NCBI RefSeq assembly: GCF_000248055.1
Contig: NZ_BAFC01000065.1
Span: 45,907-109,906, forward strand
Direction of reading: 5' to 3'
Source of the DNA: Gordonia sputi NBRC 100414
GTDB taxonomy: Bacteria; Actinomycetota; Actinomycetes; Mycobacteriales; Mycobacteriaceae
Length of the DNA: 64,000 bases
Part shown: piece by piece, positions 15,704 to 24,140 of the stretch
Numbering within the stretch: the first letter of the stretch is position 1
How the letters are laid out: each line of letters starts with the position of its first letter
The notes under the pieces: generated by a model
The model's database searches: none
What the model was told of the DNA's origin: nothing
Seen by the model: the letters and a program-made list of their open reading frames with translations, nothing else
Position numbers and translations under genes: made by a program

Positions 15704-17218
15704 TTACTGCTGCCAGGGCTGTGCTGACCGCGGATCAACGTAGTCACGACGACGGTGGTCGCCGAGAAGAGCGAAATCCTCAGCGACAGTTGCGGCCAAT
15801 TCGACGAACGCGCGCCGCGTCGACTTGGCAAGGAGATCAAGATCGACCTCTGCACCCTCGGACAGGTGGTCGTCGAACGGGATCACCTGCACGGCACGGG
15901 TTCGTGCGAGGAAGTGTTGCGCCAGTTGGGTGAGATCGATGCTGGCGCTGCCACGTCGGGGTCCGCTCAGGACGACAATCGCCCGTGACACCAGGTGGCC
16001 GTAGCCGTGCGCTTCTAGCCAGTCGAGGGTCGCGCTGGCGCTGCGTGCACCGTCGAGGGCGGCCGTCGAGACGATGATCAACGAGTGCGCGAGGTCGAGG
16101 ACGCCGTCCATCGCCGAATGCGACAGTCCTGTTCCGCAGTCGGTGAGGATGATGTTGTAGAAGCGCTCGAGAACCTGAATCACCGTGCGGTAGTCCTGCT
16201 CGTCGAACGTCTCTGCGGTGGCCGGATCACGTTCGGAGGCAAGGACTTCCAGTCGACTCGCAGACTGTGACGTGTGTCGTCGGACATCGGAGTAGCGGTG
16301 GATCTGCTCGTCGAGGAGAACGTCTTGCACCGTCGACGATGTCTGCTGCGGAACACGCTGTGACAGCGTCCCGAGGTCGGGGTTGGCATCGACGGCGATC
16401 ACGCGATCGCCTCGCAGACTGGCGAACGTCGAGCCGAGACCCACTGTGGTGGTTGTCTTTCCGACGCCTCCCTTGAGTGACAGCACCGCGATCCGGAAGT
16501 CTCCGTGGACCGGAGCATTGAGCTGCCTGACCAATTCGTCGTGATACACCGTTGCGCGCGACTCGCTGGGGCTGATCGTGCCTCCGGAGATGCGGTGCAC
16601 CGTGCGTCGCCAGCCCGATCGCGGTGGTCGACGTGCCTTGCGGAGGAGCATGCCGGAGTCGAGTCCGGGTGCGTACTGATCCTGCGGCGCAACGGGTCCG
16701 CCGAAGTGCGGCGCTCCGAATCCTGTGGGGGCCCCGAATGCTGTTGGGACACCGAATCCTGTGGGGGCCCCGAACTGATGGGGTACACCCTGCGGTTGGC
16801 CTTGCTCGGGTGGGGTCTGTTGGGGCGGCCCTTGTTGAAGTGCGGCAAACGGGGGGCCGGCGTGTGGTGGCAGTGATTGAGGTGGCACTGCGTGAGTCGG
16901 ATCAGTAGGTGGCCGACGCTCCGTGGTTGTTGGCAGCGGGACCCACGAGGGAATTGGCGGCGTTTGCGGTAGCGCAGACGTGGCCTCAGGAACTGTCGGA
17001 TGCTGGCCGGGGGGTGGTATGGGCACGTTCGGCGTCGGCGGCACCACCGGACCTACGGTTGCCCGGACATCAGATTCCTCGCCACCGGAACGCGACTGCT
17101 GGTATTGCTCAGTGTCTGATTGGTTGACGTCGTCGTCGTCGATCGAAGGTGGCGGGACGTGAGTACCGCCACCCAGCCATGGGGGTACGGTAGGCACCTG
17201 GTTGTTGTTGACCGTCAC
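15704..17218 (-). CDS. EspI/MinD-like P-loop ATPase with proline-rich N-terminus
   Basis: About 504 residues. The first 200 are Pro/Gly/Gln-rich and disordered, including PTGFGAP-type repeats. The C-terminal 260 residues are a MinD/ParA ATPase with deviant Walker A KGGVGKTT (about 249-256), Walker B-like IILTDCGTGL and an AVDANPDLGTL segment. The arrangement and the RISGGTISPSESR lead-in match EspI-type proteins of mycobacterial type VII (ESX) secretion loci. No WXG100, EccC or other ESX gene is in this window, so it is an orphan. I chose GTG 17218 (GCGAGG just upstream); the frame is open to 17419, so the N-terminus is uncertain. It converges with the ECF sigma gene. Confidence 0.8.
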   Translation of the reverse strand: MTVNNNQVPTVPPWLGGGTHVPPPSIDDDDVNQSDTEQYQQSRSGGEESDVRATVGPVVPPTPNVPIPPPGQHPTVPEATSALPQTPPIPSWVPLPTTTERRPPTDPTHAVPPQSLPPHAGPPFAALQQGPPQQTPPEQGQPQGVPHQFGAPTGFGVPTAFGAPTGFGAPHFGGPVAPQDQYAPGLDSGMLLRKARRPPRSGWRRTVHRISGGTISPSESRATVYHDELVRQLNAPVHGDFRIAVLSLKGGVGKTTTTVGLGSTFASLRGDRVIAVDANPDLGTLSQRVPQQTSSTVQDVLLDEQIHRYSDVRRHTSQSASRLEVLASERDPATAETFDEQDYRTVIQVLERFYNIILTDCGTGLSHSAMDGVLDLAHSLIIVSTAALDGARSASATLDWLEAHGYGHLVSRAIVVLSGPRRGSASIDLTQLAQHFLARTRAVQVIPFDDHLSEGAEVDLDLLAKSTRRAFVELAATVAEDFALLGDHRRRDYVDPRSAQPWQQ

Positions 17219-17674
17219 GTTTGGCCTCGCAATGTCGGGGTTCGGACCCGACAATACAGTGGTGTCTCCTGAGGGCGCTGAATCGCAGTTGCGTGACCCA
17301 GGGTGAGCGCTGGAGTGCGAATATCCGTGCCGAAGTCGGCCGGTTGGGAATGGACGCATGTGGCGAGCGCGGAGAATCGAAAGTAGGTGACTGGGCCAGC
17401 GTGCCGGACGTGCAGACACTGTCGGGGCAATGACAGTGCTTCAGCCAATCGAGGGCTTCGAGCCGGGAGGTGCACTTCCAAAGGGATGAGCCCGTCGGGA
17501 TGTTGAAGTCCGAGTACAAAATCTTGCGCTCTGTGGCCAGCGATCTTGAGCGGTCGCGCGAAAGGCCTTGCGCGGGGTTCGAGCGGCGGACGGCGCAGTC
17601 CTAATTTCGATCGGGTCGGAGTGGCCGACCAACAACCAGCCGGTCCCCAGGTGTGATCGTGCGAGATCACCCGA
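17219..17674. other. 456-base gap between LCP and EspI-like genes
   Basis: No convincing gene: the overlapping frames here have shadow-like composition. On the minus strand it must contain the promoter of the EspI-like gene. A small hairpin (TGTCGGG 17233-17239 with CCCGACA 17247-17253) sits just upstream of the chosen start. If translation began at 17419, the first 200 bases of this gap would be coding. Confidence 0.5.
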
Positions 17675-19339
17675 TCACCCGATCGCGCCGCCCTGATCGG
17701 ACAGCAGGTCCTTCGGTATCTGCTGGCCCGAGCGGATGGCGTCGAAGAATTGTTTGGTGTTGTCTCCCACGGCAAGTGAGTCGCCGTCGTCGGTCTGTTC
17801 CGGACCGCCGGTCGGTGTGGTCGTGGTGATCGGATCATCGCTGAGCCACCACCCGAGCATGCCCAGGTTCCACAGGTGCGTCGAGTTGTCGACGGTCAAG
17901 CCGTCGACCGCACCGCTGATGAACGGGAACAGGCGGAACGGGTTGAGCAGCACGCCTGGGCTGGTGGCCTTCGACATCAAGGCCGACAAGAACTTTCGCT
18001 GATTGACGACGCGCTCGAGGTCGGCGTTGGGGAATGCTCGGGTGCGGACCAAACCGAGCGCCTGTTGCCCGTTGAGATCGTGACACCCCTTGGTCAGGTT
18101 GAGTCCCGCCTTGGGGTCGTGGAGCGATTGGTCGATGCAGATGTTCACGCCGCCGACAGCGTCGACGAGGGTGTCGAACCCGCCGAAGCCGATCTCGGCG
18201 TAGTGGTCGATCCGGATGCCGGTGAGTTGCTCTATGGTTTTCGCCAGCAGTTGCGGACCGCCGAAGTTGTAGGCCGCGTTGATCTTGTAGCTGCCCTGAC
18301 CGGGGATCGGGACGTAGAGGTCGCGCGGGATGCTGATCAGCGTGGCCTTACCGCTGGGGGGCTTGTACGCGAGCATGATGGTGTCGGTGCGTGACCCGTC
18401 GCTGTCGCCGGTCGCGAGATTGTCCTTCTGCTGCTGGGTCAATCCCTCGCGGGAGTCGCTGCCGACGATCAGCCAGGTTGTGCCGGGGGTGTCGGAGGGA
18501 CGGCCAGCGTAACCGGGCAGAGCGTCGACGCGGTGCAGTTTGCTGTCGTAGTAGAAGAACAGTCCCAGCGACCCGAGGACGATCACGAGCAGGATGATCA
18601 GGATGATCCTGCCGATGCGTCTGGGTCGGCCGAGCTTCGGTCGACGGAACTTCGGCATGCGGCGTCGAGCTGGCGACGCGGGGGCTGCGGTCTGACCACG
18701 ATCCGGACGTCGCGGGGGAGCAGACGATCCGCCGCGCGACCGGCGGTCGTCGGGCGACACCGGCTCGGGCTTTTGCGTCGGCGCGTACGCGCGTGCGGCA
18801 CCGGCACCCGCCGCTGCACCCGCTGCTGCGCCGACCGCGGCGTGCGAGGGCTTGGGGTTCACGGGTCCGGCGTGATCTGCGCCGCGCGGGGAGGGCTGTC
18901 GTGAGGGTCCGGGAGGCGCGGGGCGTCGAGGACTCGGTTGCGGGGGCCGGGCACGATCGGGCGCCGCCGACCACGCCAACGGTGGCTGGTACTCCGCAGC
19001 GCGTCGACCCCGATCGTTTCCGTTGGCCCCCGGCACCTGGCGGGTCGGGTCGTAGGCATTTGGGGGTGCGGCGTTCGGGGGTGCGGCGTTTGGATGGGCG
19101 CCGTTTGGGGACGCGGGACGTCGAGGCTGTCCCTGTTGCCGTGGGTCGCCCTGGCGAGCGGGATGCGGTGCGGGAGTGCGAGGTCGTTGGTCAGCGGGCG
19201 GCTGCGGTGCGGGATTTCGCCGCTGACCTGCGGGAGCGCGGTCTCTTCCAGGCGGCACGGGCGCCGGATTCCGCGGCTGCTGCTCGTGCGGCGACGGACC
19301 ACCGCGGCGCCGCATGTAGCGCGGATCTGGCTCGTTCAT
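17675..19339 (-). CDS. LytR-CpsA-Psr (LCP) family glycopolymer ligase
   Basis: 554-residue type II membrane protein. The first 220 residues are a cytoplasmic, Pro/Arg/Ala-rich disordered region. A single helix lies near residue 235-255 (IILIILLVIVLGSLGLFFYY). The exported LCP domain shows the conserved GSDSR, RTDTIML, SIPRDLYVPIPG, KINAAYNFGG and GLVRTR...DLERVVNQRKF residues that bind polyprenyl pyrophosphate. In mycolate-containing bacteria LCP enzymes attach arabinogalactan to peptidoglycan. ATG 19339 (MNEPDPRYMRRR) was chosen over 19372. The proline-rich cytoplasmic tail is longer than usual for the family and may recruit partners or be phosphorylated. Confidence 0.9.
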   Translation of the reverse strand: MNEPDPRYMRRRGGPSPHEQQPRNPAPVPPGRDRAPAGQRRNPAPQPPADQRPRTPAPHPARQGDPRQQGQPRRPASPNGAHPNAAPPNAAPPNAYDPTRQVPGANGNDRGRRAAEYQPPLAWSAAPDRARPPQPSPRRPAPPGPSRQPSPRGADHAGPVNPKPSHAAVGAAAGAAAGAGAARAYAPTQKPEPVSPDDRRSRGGSSAPPRRPDRGQTAAPASPARRRMPKFRRPKLGRPRRIGRIILIILLVIVLGSLGLFFYYDSKLHRVDALPGYAGRPSDTPGTTWLIVGSDSREGLTQQQKDNLATGDSDGSRTDTIMLAYKPPSGKATLISIPRDLYVPIPGQGSYKINAAYNFGGPQLLAKTIEQLTGIRIDHYAEIGFGGFDTLVDAVGGVNICIDQSLHDPKAGLNLTKGCHDLNGQQALGLVRTRAFPNADLERVVNQRKFLSALMSKATSPGVLLNPFRLFPFISGAVDGLTVDNSTHLWNLGMLGWWLSDDPITTTTPTGGPEQTDDGDSLAVGDNTKQFFDAIRSGQQIPKDLLSDQGGAIG

Positions 19340-19409
19340 CAGATCAAATGTACGCGGGCGCCTGGGCACCAAGCGTCATTCACACAGCGCACGGGCCGAT
19401 CGCGTGTGC

Positions 19410-20225
19410 TCAGCCGACCCAACCGAGGTGATCGTGGAGCAGTGCGTACCCGACGAACGCCACGACGTCGATCACCGCGTGCGCGATGACCAGCGGCCAC
19501 ACCCGGTTGGCGAGCTGGTAGTAGCGCCCGAAGACGAGACCCATCACGACGTTCCCGATGCCCGCGCCGACACCCTGGTACAGGTGATAACCCCCACGCA
19601 GTAGGGCGCTCGCGGCCAACGACGCGTTCTCCGACGCGCCGAGCTGTCGCAGCCGCGTGATGAAGTAGGCGACGACGATGATCTCCTCTGCGGCGGCATT
19701 GCCGATTGCGATGGCGATCAGCACCGGCCAATGCCACCACGGACCGTCGACCTCGCTGGGGACGAGGTGAGCGTTCATTCCGAGAGCTCGTGCCGCGGCG
19801 ACGAGCGCCAACCCGGGCAGTCCGATCGCGGCAGCGAGCACAAGACCCGGCGGGACGTCGCGGCCGCTGAGGCGGGCGAGTCCCACGGTGCGCAGGCGCA
19901 GGCCGGACCGCCAGAGGAGATAGACGCCCAGTCCGGCGATCGCGAATAGTCGTAGCACGCTCATGAGCTGCCGCAGGAAATCGATCAGCCCGACGGACGA
20001 GCGGCTCGGATTGAGTGCGACCGTCGCGTTGCCGACACCGCTGGTCAGCTGCAGTTCGATCAGCGAGAGGATCGCCGAGATCGCCGAGAAACCGAAGGTC
20101 AGCACGCCGACGATGACGAGTTCGACGATCAACGCACGCCGCTCGCGGGGGTCGTCGACCACCTCGACGACTCGCTGCGGCGCTGGTCGGAGGATCGCAC
20201 CGACCCCGCGCCTCACGTCGACCAT
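19410..20225 (-). CDS. CPBP-family intramembrane metalloprotease
   Basis: 271-residue protein with about seven membrane helices. It carries the CPBP/CAAX-protease-2 motifs: the di-glutamate EEIIVVAYFITRL, the H-x-x-x-G motif HLYQGVGAGI and a late AHAVIDV. These are the metal-binding residues of Rce1-type proteases. In bacteria such proteins process or protect peptides; the substrate here is unknown. The start at 20225 (MVDVRRG) begins the conserved part; the longer open frame upstream runs through the intergenic repeat array and is rejected. Confidence 0.8.
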   Translation of the reverse strand: MVDVRRGVGAILRPAPQRVVEVVDDPRERRALIVELVIVGVLTFGFSAISAILSLIELQLTSGVGNATVALNPSRSSVGLIDFLRQLMSVLRLFAIAGLGVYLLWRSGLRLRTVGLARLSGRDVPPGLVLAAAIGLPGLALVAAARALGMNAHLVPSEVDGPWWHWPVLIAIAIGNAAAEEIIVVAYFITRLRQLGASENASLAASALLRGGYHLYQGVGAGIGNVVMGLVFGRYYQLANRVWPLVIAHAVIDVVAFVGYALLHDHLGWVG

Positions 20226-20261
20226 GGCCGACAGCCTACGGCGCCGGGCTGGGGCGGGGTT

Positions 20262-20796
20262 GGGCTGGAACCCGGGGAAGGGTCGCGCGGGTGGGCCGGA
20301 CCCCGTGGGGGTGCGTGGCCGTCGCGCAGAAACTAGGGGAAGAGTGCGCGGCGGCGAGCTGGACCCCGTGGGGTGCGTTGCCGTCGTGCAGAAACTAGGG
20401 GAAGGGTTCTTTCCCCGACTCTTGTACCTTTGCTCGAGTTGTTTCGCGCGGAAGGGCAAGCGACTAGGGGAAGGGTCGCGCGGCCGCGCTGGAACCCGGG
20501 GAAGGGTCGCGCCGTCAGTCGGGAACCCGGGGAAGAGTTGCGCGGCGGTGGGCTGACCGCCGCTGTGGGTGTGGGCCGTCGTGCAGAAACTAGGGGAAAG
20601 ATTCTTTCCTCGACTCTTGTGCCGTTGCTCGCGTTGTTTCGCGCGGAAGGGGAAGGGACTCGGGGAAGAGCCGCCCGGGCCGGCCGGAACTAGGGGAAGA
20701 GCCGAGCTGGCGGGTCGGAACTAGGGGAAGAGCTGAGCGCGCGGGCCGGAACTAGGGGAAGAGTCGCGCGGCCGCGCTGGAACCCGGGGAAGAGTC
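20262..20796. repeat. Array of GGGGAAGAG-type intergenic repeats (left cluster)
   Basis: About a dozen copies of a core close to GGAACTAGGGGAAGAG or GGAACCCGGGGAAGGG, most followed by a TCGCGCGG-like tail and spaced about 30 bases apart in the last 130 bases. Two copies are extended to about 65 bp (20391-20455 and 20586-20650) and are near-identical. They contain a GGGGAA...TTCTTTCC palindrome and then a conserved TTGCTCG-GTTGTTTCGCGCGGAAG tail. No coding signal. The same family occurs at 23.65-24.08 kb in the opposite orientation. Confidence 0.85.
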
Positions 20797-20832
20797 GGGC
20801 GCGCGGTCGGCAGCCCTCCCGACCGCGCGCCC
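20797..20832 (-). terminator. Perfect 14-bp GC hairpin after the DUF2470 gene
   Basis: GGGCGCGCGGTCGG (20797-20810) pairs perfectly with CCGACCGCGCGCCC (20819-20832) around an 8-base loop. It lies about 60 bases beyond the stop of the minus-strand DUF2470 gene and before the repeat array. It is a strong candidate transcription terminator although no T tract follows. Confidence 0.7.
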
Positions 20833-20894
20833 TGGCAGTCCAGCCGATCGAGACGAGGGGGTCTTCTGATTCGACTGGGCGGGGGTAGTCTTGT

Positions 20895-21698
20895 TTAATC
20901 CGGCAGGCTGTTCATAAACGGACAACCGGCCAGGTTGCGCAGCGCGCGCGACAACTCGCTGACGTCGTTCACCGGATGGGGGAACGGAAGTCGGACGTCG
21001 GAGTCGCCGGCCGAACCCTCGACGCGGAACCGTAGTCCGAAGCGGTCGAGTCCGAGTGGGCGTACCCGGCCCTGCCGCAGGTGACGCGGAAGTCGACGTG
21101 CGAGTTGGTCGACGATGTCGGCGTGCGCGGCGTCGAGGTGACTGATCCAGTCGTTCTCGTACTCCCAGAACGGATCCGGCTCTGCGCGAGCGAGTTCGTC
21201 TGCGGCGACCGACGCCGCACCCGCGCCGCATGCGACGACGGCGGTCTCGATCTGCAGTCGCATCATCGACCGCCCGTGTCCGATGTCGAGGAGCCCTTCG
21301 TCGGGGTGCTCGGTGGCGATCTCGACGGCGAGGTCGCGTTCGAGATTGGCCGGGACGTGGTGCAGGCGTCCGTTGAGCCAGATCAGGGAGCGGACCCGTT
21401 CGCGCAGGTCGATGGGTGCGCAGTCGGTGACCTCGACCATCGCGGGCAAGCCGTCGGGACTCTCGACGGCCGCTCGCATCGCCGGTCCCCCGGTGGGGAC
21501 CAGGATGAACGCCTGCGTGTCGAAGAGGTGGACCAGGTCGACCTGGGTCGGGGTGGCGAGGTCGGCCTCGTGGCTGTGCAGTGCACTCTGCGACGGCTCG
21601 ACGGGTGATTCGACGGCCAGCATCGCGCTTCCCGCCCTTCGACATGCGGTGGCGATGACCTCGGCGTCCGTCGGTCTGTCGGTGACGGCTCGTGTCAT
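20895..21698 (-). CDS. DUF2470 / HugZ-type iron-regulated protein
   Basis: 267-residue protein with an N-terminal flavin-reductase-like split-barrel region (VDLVHLFDTQAFILVPTGG, VRSLIWLNGRLHHVP) and a C-terminal DUF2470 domain (about 180-262), with ENDWISHLDAAHADIVDQL and the LDRFGLRFRV and RLPFPHPVNDVSEL segments. The same combination occurs in HugZ-type heme-degrading proteins and in Rv3839, which I recall as iron-regulated. Start: ATG 21698 with GGGAGTGA upstream. The alternative ATG 21740 would sit against the predicted -10 TATTAT and so is less likely. The iron box directly upstream implies repression by IdeR when iron is plentiful. Confidence 0.78.
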   Translation of the reverse strand: MTRAVTDRPTDAEVIATACRRAGSAMLAVESPVEPSQSALHSHEADLATPTQVDLVHLFDTQAFILVPTGGPAMRAAVESPDGLPAMVEVTDCAPIDLRERVRSLIWLNGRLHHVPANLERDLAVEIATEHPDEGLLDIGHGRSMMRLQIETAVVACGAGAASVAADELARAEPDPFWEYENDWISHLDAAHADIVDQLARRLPRHLRQGRVRPLGLDRFGLRFRVEGSAGDSDVRLPFPHPVNDVSELSRALRNLAGCPFMNSLPD

Positions 21699-21741
21699 GC
21701 GGTACTCACTCCCGGTCGGCTGATGTGCTGTCCAGCTCATA

Positions 21742-21760
21742 ATAGGTAACCCTAACCTAA
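21742..21760 (-). promoter_or_regulatory. IdeR/DtxR iron box
   Basis: On the minus strand the sequence is TTAGGTTAGGGTTACCTAT, matching 16 of 19 positions of the IdeR consensus TTAGGTTAGSCTAACCTAA. It is immediately followed by TATTAT, a good -10 element, so bound IdeR would block the DUF2470 promoter. The divergent pheA gene begins 177 bases away and may be unaffected. Confidence 0.8.
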
Positions 21761-21936
21761 AGTCGCTTCGGGTGATCCGTCAATGGTTGCAATCGCGTGG
21801 AATCTGACGAGGGGGCTGCCGCTTTCGGTGCAGCGCTCGGCGTCGAGCGGGCGCTTCTTCGACGTTTCGTCGACGGTCGACGGTTTGTCTGCGCAGGTCA
21901 GGGAGATGTTCACTTTGTGTCGACTAAGCTCGGGTC

Positions 21937-22920
21937 GTGTCAGTGTTCGCGTACTTCGGTCCGGCAGGGACCTTCACCGAGATGGCGTTGGACAAGATCC
22001 TCGCGACCGAAACGGGCGCCGCAGGGGTTCCGCGCCGCGACGACAGTGACGAGGTGTCCAAGGTGGCGGCGCCCAGTCCGGCCGCCGCGATCGCGATGGT
22101 CCGCGCCGGAGACGCCGACTTCGCGTGCGTCCCCATCGAGAGTTCGCTCGAGGGATCGGTACCGGCGACGATGGACGCGCTCGTCCCCGACGGTTCCAAG
22201 CGTGTGCAGGTCGTCGCCGAAACCGTGCTCGACGTCGCATTCGCCATCGCCGCTCCCACGGCCATCGATGCGTCGCAGGTGAAACGGATCGCCGCGTACC
22301 CCGTCGCGTCGGCTCAGGTCCGATCCTCCGTCGAAAAGCTCTATCCGGGAGCCGAATTCGTCATCGCGTCATCGAATGCCGGTGCGGCACAAGATGTTGC
22401 CGCCGGTAAGGTCGACGCCGCGGTGACCACGCGCCTGGCAGCAGAACTGTCGGAGCTGACCGTGATCGCCGACGACGTGTCGGATGCTGTCGACGCCACG
22501 ACGCGATTCCTCCTCGTCGGCAGACCGGTGTCGCCTCCGCCGCCGACCGGCACCGACCGCACCGCCGTGATCCTCGAACTGCCGAACGAGCCCGGTAGCC
22601 TCATGTCGGCGATGAATCAATTCGCTTCGCGTGGAATAGATCTCACTCGAATCGAATCTCGACCTCGGCGCGATCCGGATACCGGCGAGTCCAATCCCGG
22701 ACAGTATCGATTCTTCCTCGATGCCGTCGGACATATCGACGACGACGCGGTGGCCGAAGCGCTTCAAGCGCTCTATCGCGACGCCGAGCACATCGTGTAT
22801 CTGGGGTCGTGGACGGCGCGCGGCGTGATCGGCTCGCCGCCGCCGGATCATCGACCGGGCATGGAGTGGGTCTCGGCGATGCGTCGAGGAGATGGAGATG
22901 TCGAGGATGGTGATGACTGA
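21937..22920 (+). CDS. pheA: Prephenate dehydratase
   Basis: 327-residue enzyme converting prephenate to phenylpyruvate in phenylalanine synthesis. The PDT domain covers residues about 1-190, starting FAYFGPAGTFTEMAL, with CVPIESSLEGSVPATMDAL and the catalytic TTRFLLVGRP region. The ACT regulatory domain follows (about 205-290: EPGSLMSAMNQFASRGIDLTRIESRP), which binds phenylalanine. GTG 21937 is the annotated-style start; the ribosome-binding site is weak. It overlaps the next gene by one base (TGATG). Confidence 0.95.
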   Translation: MSVFAYFGPAGTFTEMALDKILATETGAAGVPRRDDSDEVSKVAAPSPAAAIAMVRAGDADFACVPIESSLEGSVPATMDALVPDGSKRVQVVAETVLDVAFAIAAPTAIDASQVKRIAAYPVASAQVRSSVEKLYPGAEFVIASSNAGAAQDVAAGKVDAAVTTRLAAELSELTVIADDVSDAVDATTRFLLVGRPVSPPPPTGTDRTAVILELPNEPGSLMSAMNQFASRGIDLTRIESRPRRDPDTGESNPGQYRFFLDAVGHIDDDAVAEALQALYRDAEHIVYLGSWTARGVIGSPPPDHRPGMEWVSAMRRGDGDVEDGDD

Positions 22921-23591
22921 TGGCCCGTCTGTATTTGGTTCGCCACGGCGAGACAACGTCGAACGTGATGCGTCGACTCGACACCGCACTACCCGGCGCC
23001 GCGCTCACCGATTTCGGTGTGCGACAAGCAGTTCGGTACGGCTTGGAGAATCAGGTCGAGCGCACCGGTGACGCCGGGCCGGTGCTGCTGAGTTCGCAGG
23101 CGACGCGCGCCCAGCAGACCGCAGAGGTCATCGCGTCGGTGTGGGGCGCCGACGCCGAAGTCGTGCCCGGGGTGCACGAGGTGCAGGCCGGCGAGCTCGA
23201 GGACCGCACCGACGACGAGGCGCACGGCGCCTTCCGCGAGATCCTCGACCGCTGGTACTCGGGCGACCCCGACGCCCCGATCCCCGGCGGCGAGTCGCTC
23301 ACGATGGTGTTCGAGCGGTACCTGCCCGCGGTCACCGATCTCGCGCAGCGCTACCTCAGCGGACCCGACGCCCGCGACGTGTACCTGGTCAGCCACGGCG
23401 CGGCGATTCGACTCGTCGCCGCACACCTCGCGGGCATCGACGGAAAGTTCGCTGCCGCAACGCATTTGCCCAACACCGGCTCCGTCGAGTTGGAGTACAC
23501 CGACGGCCTGTGGGTCCCGCACCGCTGGGGCGCCACCCGCGCCCCGTTCGCACTCGTCGACGAGCCCCTCGTCGCCGACCCGATGGGGTAG
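22920..23591 (+). CDS. Histidine phosphatase (phosphoglycerate mutase-like)
   Basis: 223-residue branch-2-like histidine phosphatase with the N-terminal catalytic RHGET motif (LVRHGETTSN), SSQATRAQQTA, an acid in the VQAGELEDRTDDE region and the second catalytic His in LVSHGAAIRL. The reaction is dephosphorylation through a phosphohistidine; the substrate is unclear, and a true glycolytic mutase role is unlikely from the divergent middle. Coupled to pheA by TGATG overlap, as Rv3837c is next to pheA in M. tuberculosis. Confidence 0.9.
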   Translation: MARLYLVRHGETTSNVMRRLDTALPGAALTDFGVRQAVRYGLENQVERTGDAGPVLLSSQATRAQQTAEVIASVWGADAEVVPGVHEVQAGELEDRTDDEAHGAFREILDRWYSGDPDAPIPGGESLTMVFERYLPAVTDLAQRYLSGPDARDVYLVSHGAAIRLVAAHLAGIDGKFAAATHLPNTGSVELEYTDGLWVPHRWGATRAPFALVDEPLVADPMG

Positions 23592-23649
23592 GTGGCCGGG
23601 GCGCGCGGCGGTTGCGTGGGACCGGGGCGGGCCGTGCCGGCGCTCCGAC

Positions 23650-24076
23650 GCGCGGGAAGTAGGGGAAGGTTTGTGCCGCTGGGGGTTCAGCCCCGCGGGG
23701 CGTGCGCGCCGTCGTGCGGGAAGTAGGGGTGCGGGAAGTAGGGGTGCGGGAAGTAGGGGTGCGGGAAGTAGGGGTGCGGGAAGTAGGGGAAGGGTTCTTT
23801 CCTCGGGTTGTGTACGTTTCCGTGAGAAACAACGCGAGCAAAGGCACGAGAGTCGGGGAAAGAATCTTTCCCCTAGTTTCTGCGCGGCGCGGTGCACCCA
23901 CCGCCGGGTTCAGCGCTGCGCCGTGCAGGTCGGCGGGGTTCTGCGCGACGTCGCGCAACTCTTCCCCTAGTTCCAGCGCGCTGGCGTGGCTCTTCCCCGG
24001 GTCCCGTGCCCTTGCGCGAGAAACAACTCGAGCAAAGGCACAAGAGTCGGGGAAAGGTTCTTTCCCCTAGTTTCTG
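23650..24076. repeat. Second array of the GGGGAAGAG repeat family (mainly inverted)
   Basis: Same family as the 20.3-20.8 kb array. Two extended copies lie in the opposite orientation: about 23824-23880 and 24018-24075, ending in TTTCCCCTAGTTTC. The first contains a perfect 19-base palindrome, GGGGAAAGA-A-TCTTTCCCC, at 23855-23873. Shorter copies occur near 23958 (CTCTTCCCCTAGTTCCAGCG) and 23990. At the left edge are GGGAAGTAGGGG versions in direct orientation. No coding signal across 23592-24140. Confidence 0.85.
23714..23788 (+). repeat. 15-bp tandem repeat, five perfect units
   Basis: Five perfect head-to-tail copies of GTGCGGGAAGTAGGG, apparently a tandem expansion of one short member of the surrounding repeat family. 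Non-coding, 120 bases after the phosphatase stop codon. Confidence 0.95.
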
Positions 24077-24140
24077 CGCGACGCGGCGCGACCTCCGCGC
24101 CCCGGCCCGCGCCCAACTCCGACGCGCCGCGCTCCTACCC

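Noticed and set aside
20373..20693. Open frames in the GGGGAAGAG repeat array
   Set aside because: Arg/Gly-rich, created by the repeats, and the array occurs in both orientations.
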